A stretch of DNA of 64,000 nt from Alphaproteobacteria bacterium HGW-Alphaproteobacteria-7 (GTDB lineage: Bacteria; Pseudomonadota; Alphaproteobacteria; Sphingomonadales; Sphingomonadaceae), in assembly GCA_002842735.1 (NCBI GenBank), contig PHEB01000014.1, positions 1 through 64,000 on the forward strand. The letters are read 5' to 3'. Positions 26,127 through 34,361 of this stretch are shown piece by piece; within the stretch, counting starts at the first letter, position 1; each line of letters begins with the position of its first letter. The position numbers and the translations under genes were made by a program. Below the pieces are notes generated by a model. It did not search any database. It was not told where the DNA came from and saw nothing but the letters and a program-made list of their open reading frames with translations.

Positions 26127-28349
26127 CTATTCCGGCGGCGTCACCCCGTGGCTTTCCAGAAAGCGGAAAATACTGTTCCACACATGCGGCCCGACCTTCT
26201 CTCCCGACACGCGGTGGGTGTAGCCGGGATAGAGCATCATTTCGAACGGCACGTTGTTTTCCTGCAGCACGCCGATGAGTTCTGACGAGTTTTCAAACAC
26301 CACATTGTCATCCGCCATGCCGTGGATCAGCAGCAACGGATCGCTGATTTTCGTGGCATCGGGAATGGCGCTGGCCTTTTCGTAAGCCTCTGGCACATCT
26401 CGCGGATCGCCCATGTAGCGTTCGGTGTAGTGGGTATCGTAAAGTTCCCACCGCGTCACCGGCGCGCCCGATATGCCCGCCGCATATAGGCCGGGGTCAG
26501 CCTGCAACTGTTTCAGCGTCATATAACCGCCATACGACCAGCCGTAGATCGCGATTTTGGCCGGATCGACGAAATCGAGGCCTTTCAGAAACTCCGCCCC
26601 CGCCTTCTGATCGCGCACTTCGACCCCGCCCATTGCGCGATAGATCGGTTGTTCAAAGTCCACACCGCGATTGGCCGATCCGCGATTGTCGAGCACGAAG
26701 TAGATATAGCCCTTGTCGACCACCGCCTGCGCCAGCGCCCCGCCCCAGCCTTTCGTCACCATCTGCGGCCCCGGCCCGCCGTAATGGCTGAAAAATACCG
26801 GATAGCGCTTACCCGGCTCCATCTTGGGCTTGATCATCATCCAGTGCAGCGGGGTTCCATCCTCGGCGGCAATCGTGCCGTATTCGGGGACGGTGTGCCC
26901 GGCGAGGAAGGGCGCATAGGGGTGTGTCCCCGCAACCGCGTTCTCCTCGATCCAGGCGACCTGCTTGCCGTCTGGCGTTGCCAGATAGGACTGCGGCGGT
27001 TGATCGGGCTTCGACCGCGTGATGTAGAGCATTCGCGCTGCCCCATCCATGCCTGCCGCATTGGTGAAGGCGGGGTTGGTGAGCAGTCCGGGTTCGCCCG
27101 TTCCATCCAGCCGCGCGCGATATATCTGCTGGGTGAGGACGCCCGCCGTCGCCTGATAGGTGAACGTGCCCGCCGCCTGATCAACCCCGACCAGCGTGGT
27201 GGTGGGCGATGTGCCGCGCGTCAACTGTGCCCACTGCCCATCGGCATAAAGATAGAAATGCCCATAGCCGCTGCGTTCAGACCACCACAGCAGGCTGCCG
27301 TCCTTCAAGAAGCGGTAATTGTCCGACAGGTTCACCCAGTAATCGGGGCGCGCGGCTTTTTCGGTGAACCAGATCGTGCTCGCGCCGGTCGCCGGGTCAA
27401 CCCGCAGCACATCGATCTTCGTCTGAGCGCGATCCTGCCGCTGGACATAAATCGCGCTGCCATCGGGCGCCCAATCGACGCGGGCGACGTAGATATCGAG
27501 ATCGAGGCCGAGATCGACCTTGACCTGATTGCCCCCATCCGGGTTCATCACGAACAGTTCAACCACGGCGTTATCGGTGCCCGCCGCCGGGTAGCGCTGA
27601 TCGAACACCTTGGTGCCCTTCGCCCCGATCGCTGCACGGGTGACGATACCGACAGAGGCTTCATCGGTGCGCTGGACGACGATGCGGCTGTCATCGGGCG
27701 ACCACCAGTAACCCGCCAGCCGCGCCATTTCTTCCTGCGCAACGAATTCGGCCTCGCCCCAGCGGATGGTGTCGCCTTCCTGCGGGGTGATCGGCACAGC
27801 CTCACCGCCCACCGGGCCGACCCACAATCGCCGGTCGCGCACGAAACTGACAAAACCGCCCCGGCTCGACAATTTGGGGTTGAGTTCGGTGCCCTCGGTA
27901 TCGGTCAACTGGGTGACTGTGCCATCCAGACGGGCGAGAAACAGATCGCCGTCCAATGGCACCAGCACGCCGCTACCGTCGCTTGCCCACTGGTAGGAAA
28001 TGATCCCTTTGAGGCTGCCGACGCGCGCGCGTTCACGCTGCATCTTCTCGTCTTCGGACAGTTCGCGGCCGCTGCCCAAGCCTTGCGAATCGACCAGCAT
28101 CCGCCACTCGCGGGTTTGGATGTCAAAGCCCCACAGATCGTAACGGTCGCGATCATCGGTGCGGTTGCGCAGCAGGGTGAGGAAGCGGCCATCGGGCGAC
28201 AGCTTCACCTGCCGCGGCGCAGGGCCATCAAGGCCGGGGCTGGCGAACAGGCGTTCAAAGCTGAGAGTGGGGGTGTTTTCAGGCACCGCATCCTCCGCGA
28301 ACGCAGGGAAACTGAGCAAAACCGCAGCAGCAGCAAGTATCGAACGCAT
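26127..28349 (-). CDS. Prolyl oligopeptidase family (S9, DPP-IV-like) peptidase
   Basis: A 740-residue secreted serine peptidase that likely removes X-Pro dipeptides. Signal peptide MRSILAAAAVLLSFPAFA, then an eight-bladed propeller domain (DPP IV N-terminal type) with SPDGRF and SPDDSRIVVQRTDEA, and a C-terminal alpha/beta-hydrolase domain. The nucleophile is in GWSYGGYMT, the acid in HGMADDNVVFENS and the histidine in YPGYTHRVSG. The EE motif used for N-terminal recognition is present as FVAQEEMARL. It is monocistronic between two repeats. Confidence 0.93.
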   Translation of the reverse strand: MRSILAAAAVLLSFPAFAEDAVPENTPTLSFERLFASPGLDGPAPRQVKLSPDGRFLTLLRNRTDDRDRYDLWGFDIQTREWRMLVDSQGLGSGRELSEDEKMQRERARVGSLKGIISYQWASDGSGVLVPLDGDLFLARLDGTVTQLTDTEGTELNPKLSSRGGFVSFVRDRRLWVGPVGGEAVPITPQEGDTIRWGEAEFVAQEEMARLAGYWWSPDDSRIVVQRTDEASVGIVTRAAIGAKGTKVFDQRYPAAGTDNAVVELFVMNPDGGNQVKVDLGLDLDIYVARVDWAPDGSAIYVQRQDRAQTKIDVLRVDPATGASTIWFTEKAARPDYWVNLSDNYRFLKDGSLLWWSERSGYGHFYLYADGQWAQLTRGTSPTTTLVGVDQAAGTFTYQATAGVLTQQIYRARLDGTGEPGLLTNPAFTNAAGMDGAARMLYITRSKPDQPPQSYLATPDGKQVAWIEENAVAGTHPYAPFLAGHTVPEYGTIAAEDGTPLHWMMIKPKMEPGKRYPVFFSHYGGPGPQMVTKGWGGALAQAVVDKGYIYFVLDNRGSANRGVDFEQPIYRAMGGVEVRDQKAGAEFLKGLDFVDPAKIAIYGWSYGGYMTLKQLQADPGLYAAGISGAPVTRWELYDTHYTERYMGDPRDVPEAYEKASAIPDATKISDPLLLIHGMADDNVVFENSSELIGVLQENNVPFEMMLYPGYTHRVSGEKVGPHVWNSIFRFLESHGVTPPE

Positions 28350-28362
28350 CCAAAGCTCACCT

Positions 28363-28454
28363 CGTCATTGCGAGCCGCCCAAAGGCGGCGCGGCAATCCA
28401 GTGTCGGACATCGTCGCGCTGGATTGCTTCGTCGCTGTGCTCCTCGCAATGACG
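28363..28454. repeat. Dispersed palindrome, family A (full copy)
   Basis: CGTCATTGCGAG and CTCGCAATGACG bound the unit. Inside, GCAATCCAG and CTGGATTGC form a second inverted pair. It sits between the rplS terminator and the S9 peptidase start and closely resembles 52546-52629. Confidence 0.85.
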
Positions 28455-28479
28455 AGGGCGAATGGCAAGGGCAACAAAG

Positions 28480-28512
28480 CAAAAGGGCGGCACCTTGCGG
28501 CACCGCCCTCAA
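28480..28512 (-). terminator. Terminator of the rpsP-rplS operon
   Basis: On the minus strand GGGCGG pairs with CCGCCC, with an internal CC/GG pairing across a short loop, then TTTTGCTTTG. It begins about 25 nt after the rplS stop. Confidence 0.65.
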
Positions 28513-28532
28513 AATTTGCTGGCTGGAAAGCC

Positions 28533-28901
28533 TTACGCCTTGGGCGCGAAATCGCGGCGCTCGACAATACGCGCGCTTTTGCCGGTGCGGCCGCGCAGGT
28601 AATACAGCTTCGCACGGCGCACCACGCCGCGGCGCACCACGGTGATGCTTTCAACGATCGGCGAATAGAGCGGGAAAACACGCTCCACGCCTTCGCCAAA
28701 GCTCATCTTGCGCACGGTGAAGTTTGAACCCATGCCGCGGTTCGAACGGGCGATCACGACGCCTTCGTAGTTCTGAACACGCTCACGGTTGCCTTCCTTC
28801 ACCTTCACGCCAACGCGAACGGTGTCGCCTGCGCGGAAAGTCGGGATGTCCTTGCCGGACTTGGCGATTTCTTCGGCTTCAATCTGCTGGATCAGGTTCA
28901 T
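28533..28901 (-). CDS. rplS: 50S ribosomal protein L19 (bL19)
   Basis: Ribosomal protein at the subunit interface. The 122-residue product has [12 protein letters not shown] at the N-terminus, [26 protein letters not shown] and the basic [18 protein letters not shown] region, as expected. The ATG overlaps the trmD stop (ATGA), so it is the final gene of ffh/rpsP-rimM-trmD-rplS. A hairpin terminator follows. Confidence 0.96.
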   Translation of the reverse strand: MNLIQQIEAEEIAKSGKDIPTFRAGDTVRVGVKVKEGNRERVQNYEGVVIARSNRGMGSNFTVRKMSFGEGVERVFPLYSPIVESITVVRRGVVRRAKLYYLRGRTGKSARIVERRDFAPKA

Positions 28902-29773
28902 GGCCTGCGTTCCTTGTCTTTTCGCTGCGCGCCAGAGGCAGGCTGGACCCGAGCGCCCTCATGGCGCTCCCACAAGTCCGGCCTGCGTGACCGTGTGTCT
29001 TCCTCGCTCCTTGCCTTGCGCCAAGCAGCGATTTTCGCATGATCCCCCGATCGCAGCACTTCGGGGATCGTGCGCCCTTCCCATTCCTGAGGTCGGGTAT
29101 AGTGCGGGTATTCGAGCAGGCTTTGTTCAAAGCTCTCCTCATCCCCGCTGGAAGCCGCGCCCATTACGCCGGGAAGCAGCCGAATGCAAGCGTCAAGGAT
29201 GGTAAGCGCAGCCATCTCGCCGCCGGACAGGACGATGTCGGCAAGGGAGACCTGTTCGATCTCCGGTCGGGCGTCGAACAGGCGTTCGTCGAAGCCTTCA
29301 AACCGCCCGCACAGGATGATGACGCCGGGGCCTTGGGCGAGTTCGCGGACGCGGGCTTGGGTGATGGGACGCCCGCGCGGAGTCATGGCGAGGATGGGGC
29401 GCCGATCCTCCCCGACACGGGGAGGGGGACCATTCAAGGCCTTGGCCGCAGAATGGTGGAGGGGACTCTCGACCGGGCGCGGCGCCTGAGGCGACTCCCC
29501 TCCGTCAGCCGCCTGCGGCGTCTGCCACCTCCCCGCCCCGGGGAGGATTGAGTCAAGCGCCCGCGCCAGCACATCGCACTTCAGCACCATCCCCGCCCCA
29601 CCGCCTGCGGGCGTATCATCGACGGTGCGGTGCTTGTCGGTAGCAAAGTCGCGGATCTGTACCGTTTCGCAGGCCCATTTGCCCTCGGCCAGCGCACGGC
29701 CCGCGATGGAATGCCCAAGCGGCCCCGGAAACATCTCGGGATAGAGCGTGAGGATGGTGGCGGCGAAGGTCAT
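28898..29773 (-). CDS. trmD: tRNA (guanine-N1-)-methyltransferase with in-frame repeat insertion
   Basis: SPOUT enzyme making m1G37 in tRNAs, essential for frame maintenance. Conserved blocks are [30 protein letters not shown], then after an insertion [23 protein letters not shown] (knot region), [12 protein letters not shown] and CPHYTRP-like [12 protein letters not shown]. At 291 residues it is longer than the usual ~240. The excess is a Pro/Ala/Arg-rich segment at about residues 79-125, encoded by a mosaic of palindromes (29407-29546) that keeps the frame. It falls in the loop before the catalytic knot, so the enzyme may still work. It overlaps rplS by 4 nt. Confidence 0.93.
   Translation of the reverse strand: MTFAATILTLYPEMFPGPLGHSIAGRALAEGKWACETVQIRDFATDKHRTVDDTPAGGGAGMVLKCDVLARALDSILPGAGRWQTPQAADGGESPQAPRPVESPLHHSAAKALNGPPPRVGEDRRPILAMTPRGRPITQARVRELAQGPGVIILCGRFEGFDERLFDARPEIEQVSLADIVLSGGEMAALTILDACIRLLPGVMGAASSGDEESFEQSLLEYPHYTRPQEWEGRTIPEVLRSGDHAKIAAWRKARSEEDTRSRRPDLWERHEGARVQPASGAQRKDKERRP
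29407..29546. repeat. Mosaic palindromic repeat inside trmD (family F)
   Basis: Two near-identical hairpins (CCTCCCCG + 4 nt + GGGGAGG) mark both ends, at 29407-29425 and 29528-29546. Between them are nested inverted pairs: ACCATTC/GAATGGT, GGAGGGGA/TCCCCTCC and CCGCC/GGCGG-type. The ~140 nt reads through without stop in the trmD frame. Similar gene-invading palindromes are known from Rickettsia and dispersed units from Caulobacter/Sphingomonas relatives. Confidence 0.8.
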
Positions 29774-29865
29774 TTGCCGGGAACCCGCACGCCCTTGGCA
29801 ATCCCCGAACCAAAATCAACCGGGATCGGCGCGGCCTGAACAATCGCGATGGGAAGCATAATCAT
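29770..29865 (-). pseudogene. Nitrilase-like 5' remnant (31 codons)
   Basis: A short minus-strand frame begins ATGATTATGCTT and reads [20 protein letters not shown], which resembles the conserved N-terminus of carbon-nitrogen hydrolases (AVVQAAP...D). It then ends after 31 residues. Its stop overlaps the trmD start as ATGA. Either it is what is left of a nitrilase gene removed by deletion next to trmD, or it is now a leader peptide that couples translation to trmD. No catalytic Glu, Lys or Cys remains. Confidence 0.45.
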
Positions 29866-29922
29866 CCCCCGCCGCTTACGCGCAGCGCTTAGCCACCGCA
29901 ACCATCGCTGCCGTAACTGCAG

Positions 29923-30696
29923 CTACGCCTTGCTGGCCTTGTGGCGCAGCGCATGAACCGGTTCCCACGGCGTGCCGACCAGCGCTCCGGTGCCGAACAA
30001 CGCCACGGCCATCGCTGCCTCTCCCGCTGGCGGTGCGCTTCGCAGGTGCGGCGCATTGGCGCGCAAGTCCTTCACAGCCTCAATCCCGGCGGCGGTGCGC
30101 CGGTCGAACCTGACCCAGCGGAACACTGCCAGCGCCACCGTCAACACCAAAAGCGCCGCAAGATACTCGACCGGCTCGCCCAGAGTGCTTCCAGCGCGCA
30201 GACGGTAAATGCCGAGCGCGAGTAACGCGCCAAAGGGGGCAATCGAAAACCAGCGCAGGCGATTGATCTGATCGGGCCGCAGCATCATCCCCTGACGTCG
30301 CAGCCGGGCCGCCGCCCGGATGGCGTGAGCGGCAAGAAGATCCTCGGCCTCAGATCGGCTGAAAGGTTTGCGCAGCCCAAGCAGCGCCCGTCCAGCAGGG
30401 CTTGCAGGCAGGCCCGGATCGGTGACGCCAAGTGTGCCCTTTCCGGAATCCTCCAGCCCGCCGCGCGCGTAAAGATCGGCGATCACCGAATCGGTATGGG
30501 TGGCGCGCCCTCCTGCCAGCATGGCGAGGTCTTCGGCATCAGGCGATTCGCCGCGACGGCCGGCGGCGCGCAGATGCGCCGGGATCCAACATGCTGCACA
30601 CGTGCAAAACACCAGCAGCATGGTGTAAAACAGCAGGAAATCGCTGCCCGTCCAGGACGAGAACAGCTGCATTCTATTTACCTTCCTGCGAGCCAT
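29923..30696 (-). CDS. TIGR04222-type membrane protein
   Basis: A 257-residue protein of unknown function. An N-terminal membrane segment (FLLFYTMLLVFCTCAACWI), then a soluble part with LAMLAGGRATHTDSVIADLYARGGLE, which is typical of TIGR04222 proteins, two central hydrophobic segments (FSIAPFGALLALGIY and EYLAALLVLTVALAVF) and a C-terminal loop. An in-frame ATG at 30672 (MQLFSSW) is an alternative start. It sits between rimM and trmD, where translation genes are normally adjacent; a 148-nt gap separates it from rimM. Confidence 0.72.
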   Translation of the reverse strand: MARRKVNRMQLFSSWTGSDFLLFYTMLLVFCTCAACWIPAHLRAAGRRGESPDAEDLAMLAGGRATHTDSVIADLYARGGLEDSGKGTLGVTDPGLPASPAGRALLGLRKPFSRSEAEDLLAAHAIRAAARLRRQGMMLRPDQINRLRWFSIAPFGALLALGIYRLRAGSTLGEPVEYLAALLVLTVALAVFRWVRFDRRTAAGIEAVKDLRANAPHLRSAPPAGEAAMAVALFGTGALVGTPWEPVHALRHKASKA

Positions 30697-30844
30697 CCCG
30701 TTACGAAGACGAGAAAGCCCGGCGCCAGCGCGACCCGGCGTGAAAGGAAGATACCATCAGACAGGTTAATAGGCACCTGATATGGGCTGCTGTGCAGTTG
30801 GGCGGCAATGCGGTGCCGCAAAGCGCCGCTTGTGCGTGCAGCGC

Positions 30845-31348
30845 CTATTCCTCGGCGTAAGCGTGAGCGATCACCAGCCGTTCTGCGTCCCATGCAATCA
30901 CCGCTGCCGGGATCATCGGCACCATGAAGGTCTTTGGCCCCTTTTCGGGCGCCGGTTCGCGGGTGATTTCGATGATGTCGGTCGCGCCGAAATTTTCGAT
31001 GGCGAGCACGCGGCCAACAGCCTCTCCCGCGTCAGTCACAACCGGCAGGCCAAGCAGGTCAGCGTGGTAAAATTCGCCCTCAGCCAGCGGCGGCAGCGCT
31101 TCGCGCGGCACGGTCAGCGCGGTGCCGCGCAGCTTTTCCGCATCGGCGCGGCTGCTGCATTCGGCAAAGCGCGCAACGCCGCCGCCCTTGCCGTCATCGC
31201 GGATTTTGAGCAGCGTCAGCGCGCCATCATTGAAACTTTTGTGATGGGAGAGCGCCGCCGCGCCCTCCCCGAACAGCTTCAACCGCACCTCGCCCGCCAC
31301 CCCGTGCGCGCCTGCGATGGCGGCAAGGGTGATGGATTTGCCGGTCAT
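30845..31348 (-). CDS. rimM: Ribosome maturation factor RimM
   Basis: 30S assembly factor that binds S19 and helps 16S rRNA processing. The 167-residue product has the N-terminal RimM domain (AGAHGVAGEVRLKLFGE) and a PRC-barrel C-terminal domain with EFYHADLLGLPVV and the MVPMIPAAVIAWD end block. Start at 31348 follows a small ORF that overlaps it by 4 nt (ATGA), itself lying in a family B repeat after rpsP. Confidence 0.94.
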   Translation of the reverse strand: MTGKSITLAAIAGAHGVAGEVRLKLFGEGAAALSHHKSFNDGALTLLKIRDDGKGGGVARFAECSSRADAEKLRGTALTVPREALPPLAEGEFYHADLLGLPVVTDAGEAVGRVLAIENFGATDIIEITREPAPEKGPKTFMVPMIPAAVIAWDAERLVIAHAYAEE

Positions 31349-31458
31349 ATCCCACCCCCGTTCGGGCTGAGCTGGTCAACGCCCTGCACTTCTTCCGGCA
31401 AACCCGCCGAGGAAAAATGCAGTTCTTCAACCGGCTCAGGACGAACGGAGTTTGGCAT
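31345..31458 (-). CDS. 37-codon ORF carried by a repeat between rpsP and rimM
   Basis: Begins with ATG 6 nt after the rpsP stop and ends in TGA overlapping the rimM ATG. The product begins MPNSVRPEPVEELHFSS and ends LSPNGGGI; the 'VRPEPVE' string is the usual translation of a Sphingomonadales intergenic repeat, so this is probably not a functional protein. Its continuous frame and the overlaps on both sides could nonetheless carry ribosomes from rpsP to rimM. Confidence 0.35.
   Translation of the reverse strand: MPNSVRPEPVEELHFSSAGLPEEVQGVDQLSPNGGGI
31358..31448. repeat. Dispersed palindrome, family B (degenerate copy)
   Basis: CCGTTCGGGCTGAGC at one end and GGCTCAGGACGAACGG at the other are inverted copies with a few mismatches. 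An inner pair (TGCACTTCTTC / AAAATGCAGTTCTTCAA) is less regular. Related to 50225-50329 between trpF and trpB. Confidence 0.7.
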
Positions 31459-31464
31459 CAGCGA

Positions 31465-32058
31465 TCAGCCTTTGGCCTGCTCTTCGCCAGCGGCTTCGTC
31501 CGCAGCGGGAGCTTCCTCAGCGGCAGCTTCTTCTGCTGCGGGCGCTTCTTCAGCGGCAGTGGCTTCTTCAGCGGCAGCTTCTTCGGCAACCGGAGCTTCC
31601 TCAGCGGCGGGCGCTTCTTCGGCAGCCGGGGCTTCGTCCGCAACGGGCGCTTCTTCAACGGCCGGCGCGGCAGCTGCAGCCTTGGCTTCTTCTTCTGCAG
31701 CGCGGGCGGCTTCTTCTGCCTCAACGATCTTGGCGGCCTTTTCTTCGGCGCGATCCTTGGCCTTTTCGCCCGGTTCACCCTTCTTCGGGTTCACGCGCGC
31801 TGCGCGCTCCTTGATACCGGCGGCGTCAAGAAAACGCGCCACACGGTCAGTCGGCTGCGCGCCAACGCCAAGCCAGTAACGCGCGCGATCTTCGATCAGT
31901 TTCACCCGTTCCGGGCTGTCCTTGGCCAGCAGCGGGTTATAGGTGCCGATCTGTTCAAGATACTTGCCGTCGCGCGGGCTGCGGCTGTTGGCCACCACGA
32001 TGCGATAATAGGGGCGCTTCTTGGAACCGCCGCGTGAAAGCCGGATGGAAATCGACAT
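31465..32058 (-). CDS. rpsP: 30S ribosomal protein S16 (bS16) with long acidic tail
   Basis: Core S16 occupies residues 1 to ~88 ([20 protein letters not shown], then GTYNPL and [13 protein letters not shown]), needed for 30S assembly. A ~109-residue tail follows: first a charged Lys/Glu helix ([21 protein letters not shown] in part), then repeated [16 protein letters not shown] units to residue 197. Most bacterial S16 proteins are 80-120 residues, so the product is about double. The tail is low complexity and would project from the ribosome. It lies 48 nt after ffh and starts the ribosomal part of the operon. Confidence 0.94.
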   Translation of the reverse strand: MSISIRLSRGGSKKRPYYRIVVANSRSPRDGKYLEQIGTYNPLLAKDSPERVKLIEDRARYWLGVGAQPTDRVARFLDAAGIKERAARVNPKKGEPGEKAKDRAEEKAAKIVEAEEAARAAEEEAKAAAAAPAVEEAPVADEAPAAEEAPAAEEAPVAEEAAAEEATAAEEAPAAEEAAAEEAPAADEAAGEEQAKG

Positions 32059-32106
32059 GGAATTTTACCTTTCGAATTGAATTGATGAAAAACGTTGAAA
32101 TCGAAC

Positions 32107-33585
32107 TTATTTCTTACTGCGCGGTGGGCCACCAAGACCGGGCAAACCGCCCCCGGAACCCATTCCGCCGAAACCACCGGGGCCGCCAAGGCCGGGCATC
32201 CCGCCTGCACCGCCGCTGCCCATACCACCCATGCCCCCTGCACCGCCGCCGCCGAACATTGACGCGAGGCCTTTAAGCCCGCCCAATTTCTTGATCTGTT
32301 TCATGGCGCGGGCCATTTCCTGATGCATCTTCAGCACCTTGTTGACCGTCTGCACATCGGTGCCACTGCCCGCCGCAACCCGCTTTTTACGCTTGGCGTT
32401 CATCAGATCGGGATTGGCGCGTTCTTTGGCGGTCATCGATCCGATGATCGCTTCCATATGGATCAGCACCTTGTCGTCCATGCCCGAATTGGCCATCGCG
32501 GCCTTGGCCTTCTTCATGCCCGGCATCATACCAGCGAGCATCCCCAACCCGCCCATCGACCGCATCTGTTTAAGCTGCATAGCGAGATCGCTGAGGTCGA
32601 ACTTGCCCTTTTCGATATTGCGGGCGAGCTTTTCGGCGTCTTCTTCCTTGATCGTCGCGGCGGCGCGTTCGACCAGGCTGACAACGTCGCCCATGCCAAG
32701 GATGCGATCAGCCACGCTGGCGGGGCGGAACGGTTCAATCGCGTCGAGTTTCTCACCCGTCCCGGCAAACTTGATCGGCTTGCCCGTCACCGCGCGCATC
32801 GACAGCGCCGCGCCGCCGCGAGCATCGCCGTCCATCCGGGTCAGCACCACGCCGGTCAGCGGCACTTCGCCGCTGAAGCTCTGCGCGACGTTGACCGCGT
32901 CCTGACCGGTAAGCGAATCGACCACCAACAGCACTTCGGTGGGGGCTGAAACGCTGGCGACTGCCTTCATTTCGGCCATCAGCGCATCGTCAACGTGCAA
33001 CCGGCCCGCGGTATCGAGCAGCAGCACGTCAAAATTCTGGAGCCGCGCCGATTCCATCGCGCGCCGCGCAATATCGACCGGCTGCTGGCCCGCGACGATC
33101 GGCAGGGTGGCCACATCAACCTGTCCGCCCAGCACCGCCAGCTGTTCCTGCGCCGCCGGGCGATTGACGTCGAGCGAGGCCATCAGCGCTTTCTTGCCGT
33201 GGCGTTCGCGGATCAACTTGGCGAGTTTCGCGGTCGTGGTGGTCTTGCCCGAGCCTTGCAGGCCGACCATCATGATCACCACCGGCGGCTTGGCGTCGAG
33301 GTTCAGCCCTTCGGTTTCGGCCCCGCCCAGCGTTGCGATCAACTCGTCATGGACGATCTTGATCACCTGCTGGCCCGGCGTGACCGAGCGCAGCACGTCC
33401 TGACCCACGGCCTTTTCAATGACCGCATCGATGAAACGGCGGGCAACCGGCAATGCAACGTCGGCTTCGAGCAGCGCGATCCGCACTTCGCGCATGGCAT
33501 CGCGCACGTCCTGCTCACGCAGCGCGCCGCGGCCTTTCAGCTTGTCAAATACGCCGCCTAAACGGTCGGACAGCGTGTCAAACAT
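32107..33585 (-). CDS. ffh: Signal recognition particle protein Ffh
   Basis: SRP GTPase that targets nascent inner-membrane proteins. The 492-residue product has the N domain (MFDTLSDRLGGVFDKLKGRG), the G domain with GLQGSGKTTTTAKLA, DTAGRLHVD and TRMDGDARGGAALS, and a methionine-rich M domain (MGGLGMLAGMMPGMKK). The last ~45 residues are Gly/Met/Pro repeats ending in RSKK. The ATG at 33585 is preceded by AAGGAG at the right spacing; a TTG three codons earlier is unlikely. Ffh upstream of rpsP-rimM-trmD-rplS is a common order. Confidence 0.96.
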   Translation of the reverse strand: MFDTLSDRLGGVFDKLKGRGALREQDVRDAMREVRIALLEADVALPVARRFIDAVIEKAVGQDVLRSVTPGQQVIKIVHDELIATLGGAETEGLNLDAKPPVVIMMVGLQGSGKTTTTAKLAKLIRERHGKKALMASLDVNRPAAQEQLAVLGGQVDVATLPIVAGQQPVDIARRAMESARLQNFDVLLLDTAGRLHVDDALMAEMKAVASVSAPTEVLLVVDSLTGQDAVNVAQSFSGEVPLTGVVLTRMDGDARGGAALSMRAVTGKPIKFAGTGEKLDAIEPFRPASVADRILGMGDVVSLVERAAATIKEEDAEKLARNIEKGKFDLSDLAMQLKQMRSMGGLGMLAGMMPGMKKAKAAMANSGMDDKVLIHMEAIIGSMTAKERANPDLMNAKRKKRVAAGSGTDVQTVNKVLKMHQEMARAMKQIKKLGGLKGLASMFGGGGAGGMGGMGSGGAGGMPGLGGPGGFGGMGSGGGLPGLGGPPRSKK

Positions 33586-33705
33586 CGCCAGCAACTCCTT
33601 GCGAACGCAACAGCATCCGCATCATGCGAAAAACGCCGGCGGACGAAACCTCGTCGGCCAGCGTTGCGGACTTCACCATCGAAGCACCGACTTTGTCTGA
33701 ATGAC

Positions 33706-33781
33706 TGGTGGAGCCTAGCGGGATCGAACCGCTGACCTCAACACTGCCAGTGTTGCGCTCTCCCAGCTGAGCTAAGGCCCC
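33706..33781 (-). tRNA. tRNA-Ala (anticodon GGC)
   Basis: 76 nt including encoded CCA. The acceptor stem GGGGCCT pairs with AGGCTCC (one G-U). The D arm has AGCTCAGCTGGGAGAGC, the anticodon arm CAACA-CTGGCAG-TGTTG, and the T arm GCGGTTCGATCCCGC. The loop CTGGCAG gives anticodon GGC, reading GCC and GCU alanine codons, which are heavily used in this GC-rich genome. It lies alone between ffh and a TIGR02300 gene. Confidence 0.97.
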
Positions 33782-33833
33782 GAACCAGTCATCATGCGAA
33801 CCCGGCTGTGCGTCCAGTTCGCGGGAGGCGGCC

Positions 33834-33860
33834 ATTATAAGGGCCGCCCGCCGTTTGCAA
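33834..33860 (-). promoter_or_regulatory. Promoter for tRNA-Ala
   Basis: On the minus strand TTGCAA (33860-33855) is followed after 15 nt by a perfect TATAAT (33839-33834), about 50 nt before the tRNA 5' end. The -10 lies in the loop of a GGCGGCC/GGCCGCC inverted repeat, which could also act as the transcript end of the TIGR02300 gene. Confidence 0.55.
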
Positions 33861-33868
33861 GAGAGAAA

Positions 33869-34189
33869 TCAGGATTCGTGCTCGTCGTCGTCCCCAGATG
33901 TCGCAACACCCAGATCATCGTCGCCGCCAAGGTCAACGTCATTGTCGGGCGAATCGCCGTCCTCGTCGAGATCTTCAAGTTCGTCGTCGCCGCCGAGATC
34001 GGCGTCAGCTTCGACGTCTTTCTTCTTTTCTTCCTCGAAAGGAATCGGCTGCTTGGATTTGAGCACGGGTTCGGGCGACCACGTCTCTCCGCATTCGATA
34101 CAAGTCACCGGGGCATCCTTGCCCAGATCGTAGAATCGTTCCCCGCACTTGGGGCAGGTACGCTTGGTACCCCATTCAGGCTTCGCCAT
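33869..34189 (-). CDS. TIGR02300 family protein (zinc ribbon plus acidic tail)
   Basis: A 106-residue alphaproteobacterial protein of unknown function. The N-terminus [34 protein letters not shown] (positions 1-34) holds a CxxC-CxxC zinc ribbon and the FYDL motif that names the family. The rest (from ~50) is an acidic, Asp/Glu-rich, probably disordered tail. Of three consecutive in-frame ATGs, the third (34189) is best spaced from GAGGA. Divergent from aroA with about 170 nt between. Confidence 0.9.
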   Translation of the reverse strand: MAKPEWGTKRTCPKCGERFYDLGKDAPVTCIECGETWSPEPVLKSKQPIPFEEEKKKDVEADADLGGDDELEDLDEDGDSPDNDVDLGGDDDLGVATSGDDDEHES

Positions 34190-34361
34190 CATCATTCCTC
34201 AAAACACGCCGACCCCAAGACAAGGGCGGGCAGAACGGCTAAAAAATCGTTGGTGGATTGATCAAGAAATTGGGTTCCGGCAAGCCCTTTATCAAGAGCG
34301 CGGCCAGTATGCGCGGCGCGCCTTGCCAGAAGCGCGGGGCGCTGTCAAAGACCGCCGCCAT

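Noticed and set aside
26649..28727. Open frame of about 690 codons opposite the S9 peptidase
   Set aside because: Antisense artefact of high GC third positions; the S9 peptidase on the minus strand has a signal peptide and complete catalytic triad.
30678..30893. Minus-strand open frame bridging the TIGR04222 start and the rimM end
   Set aside because: Arg-rich, no motif, and overlaps both real genes; treated as intergenic.
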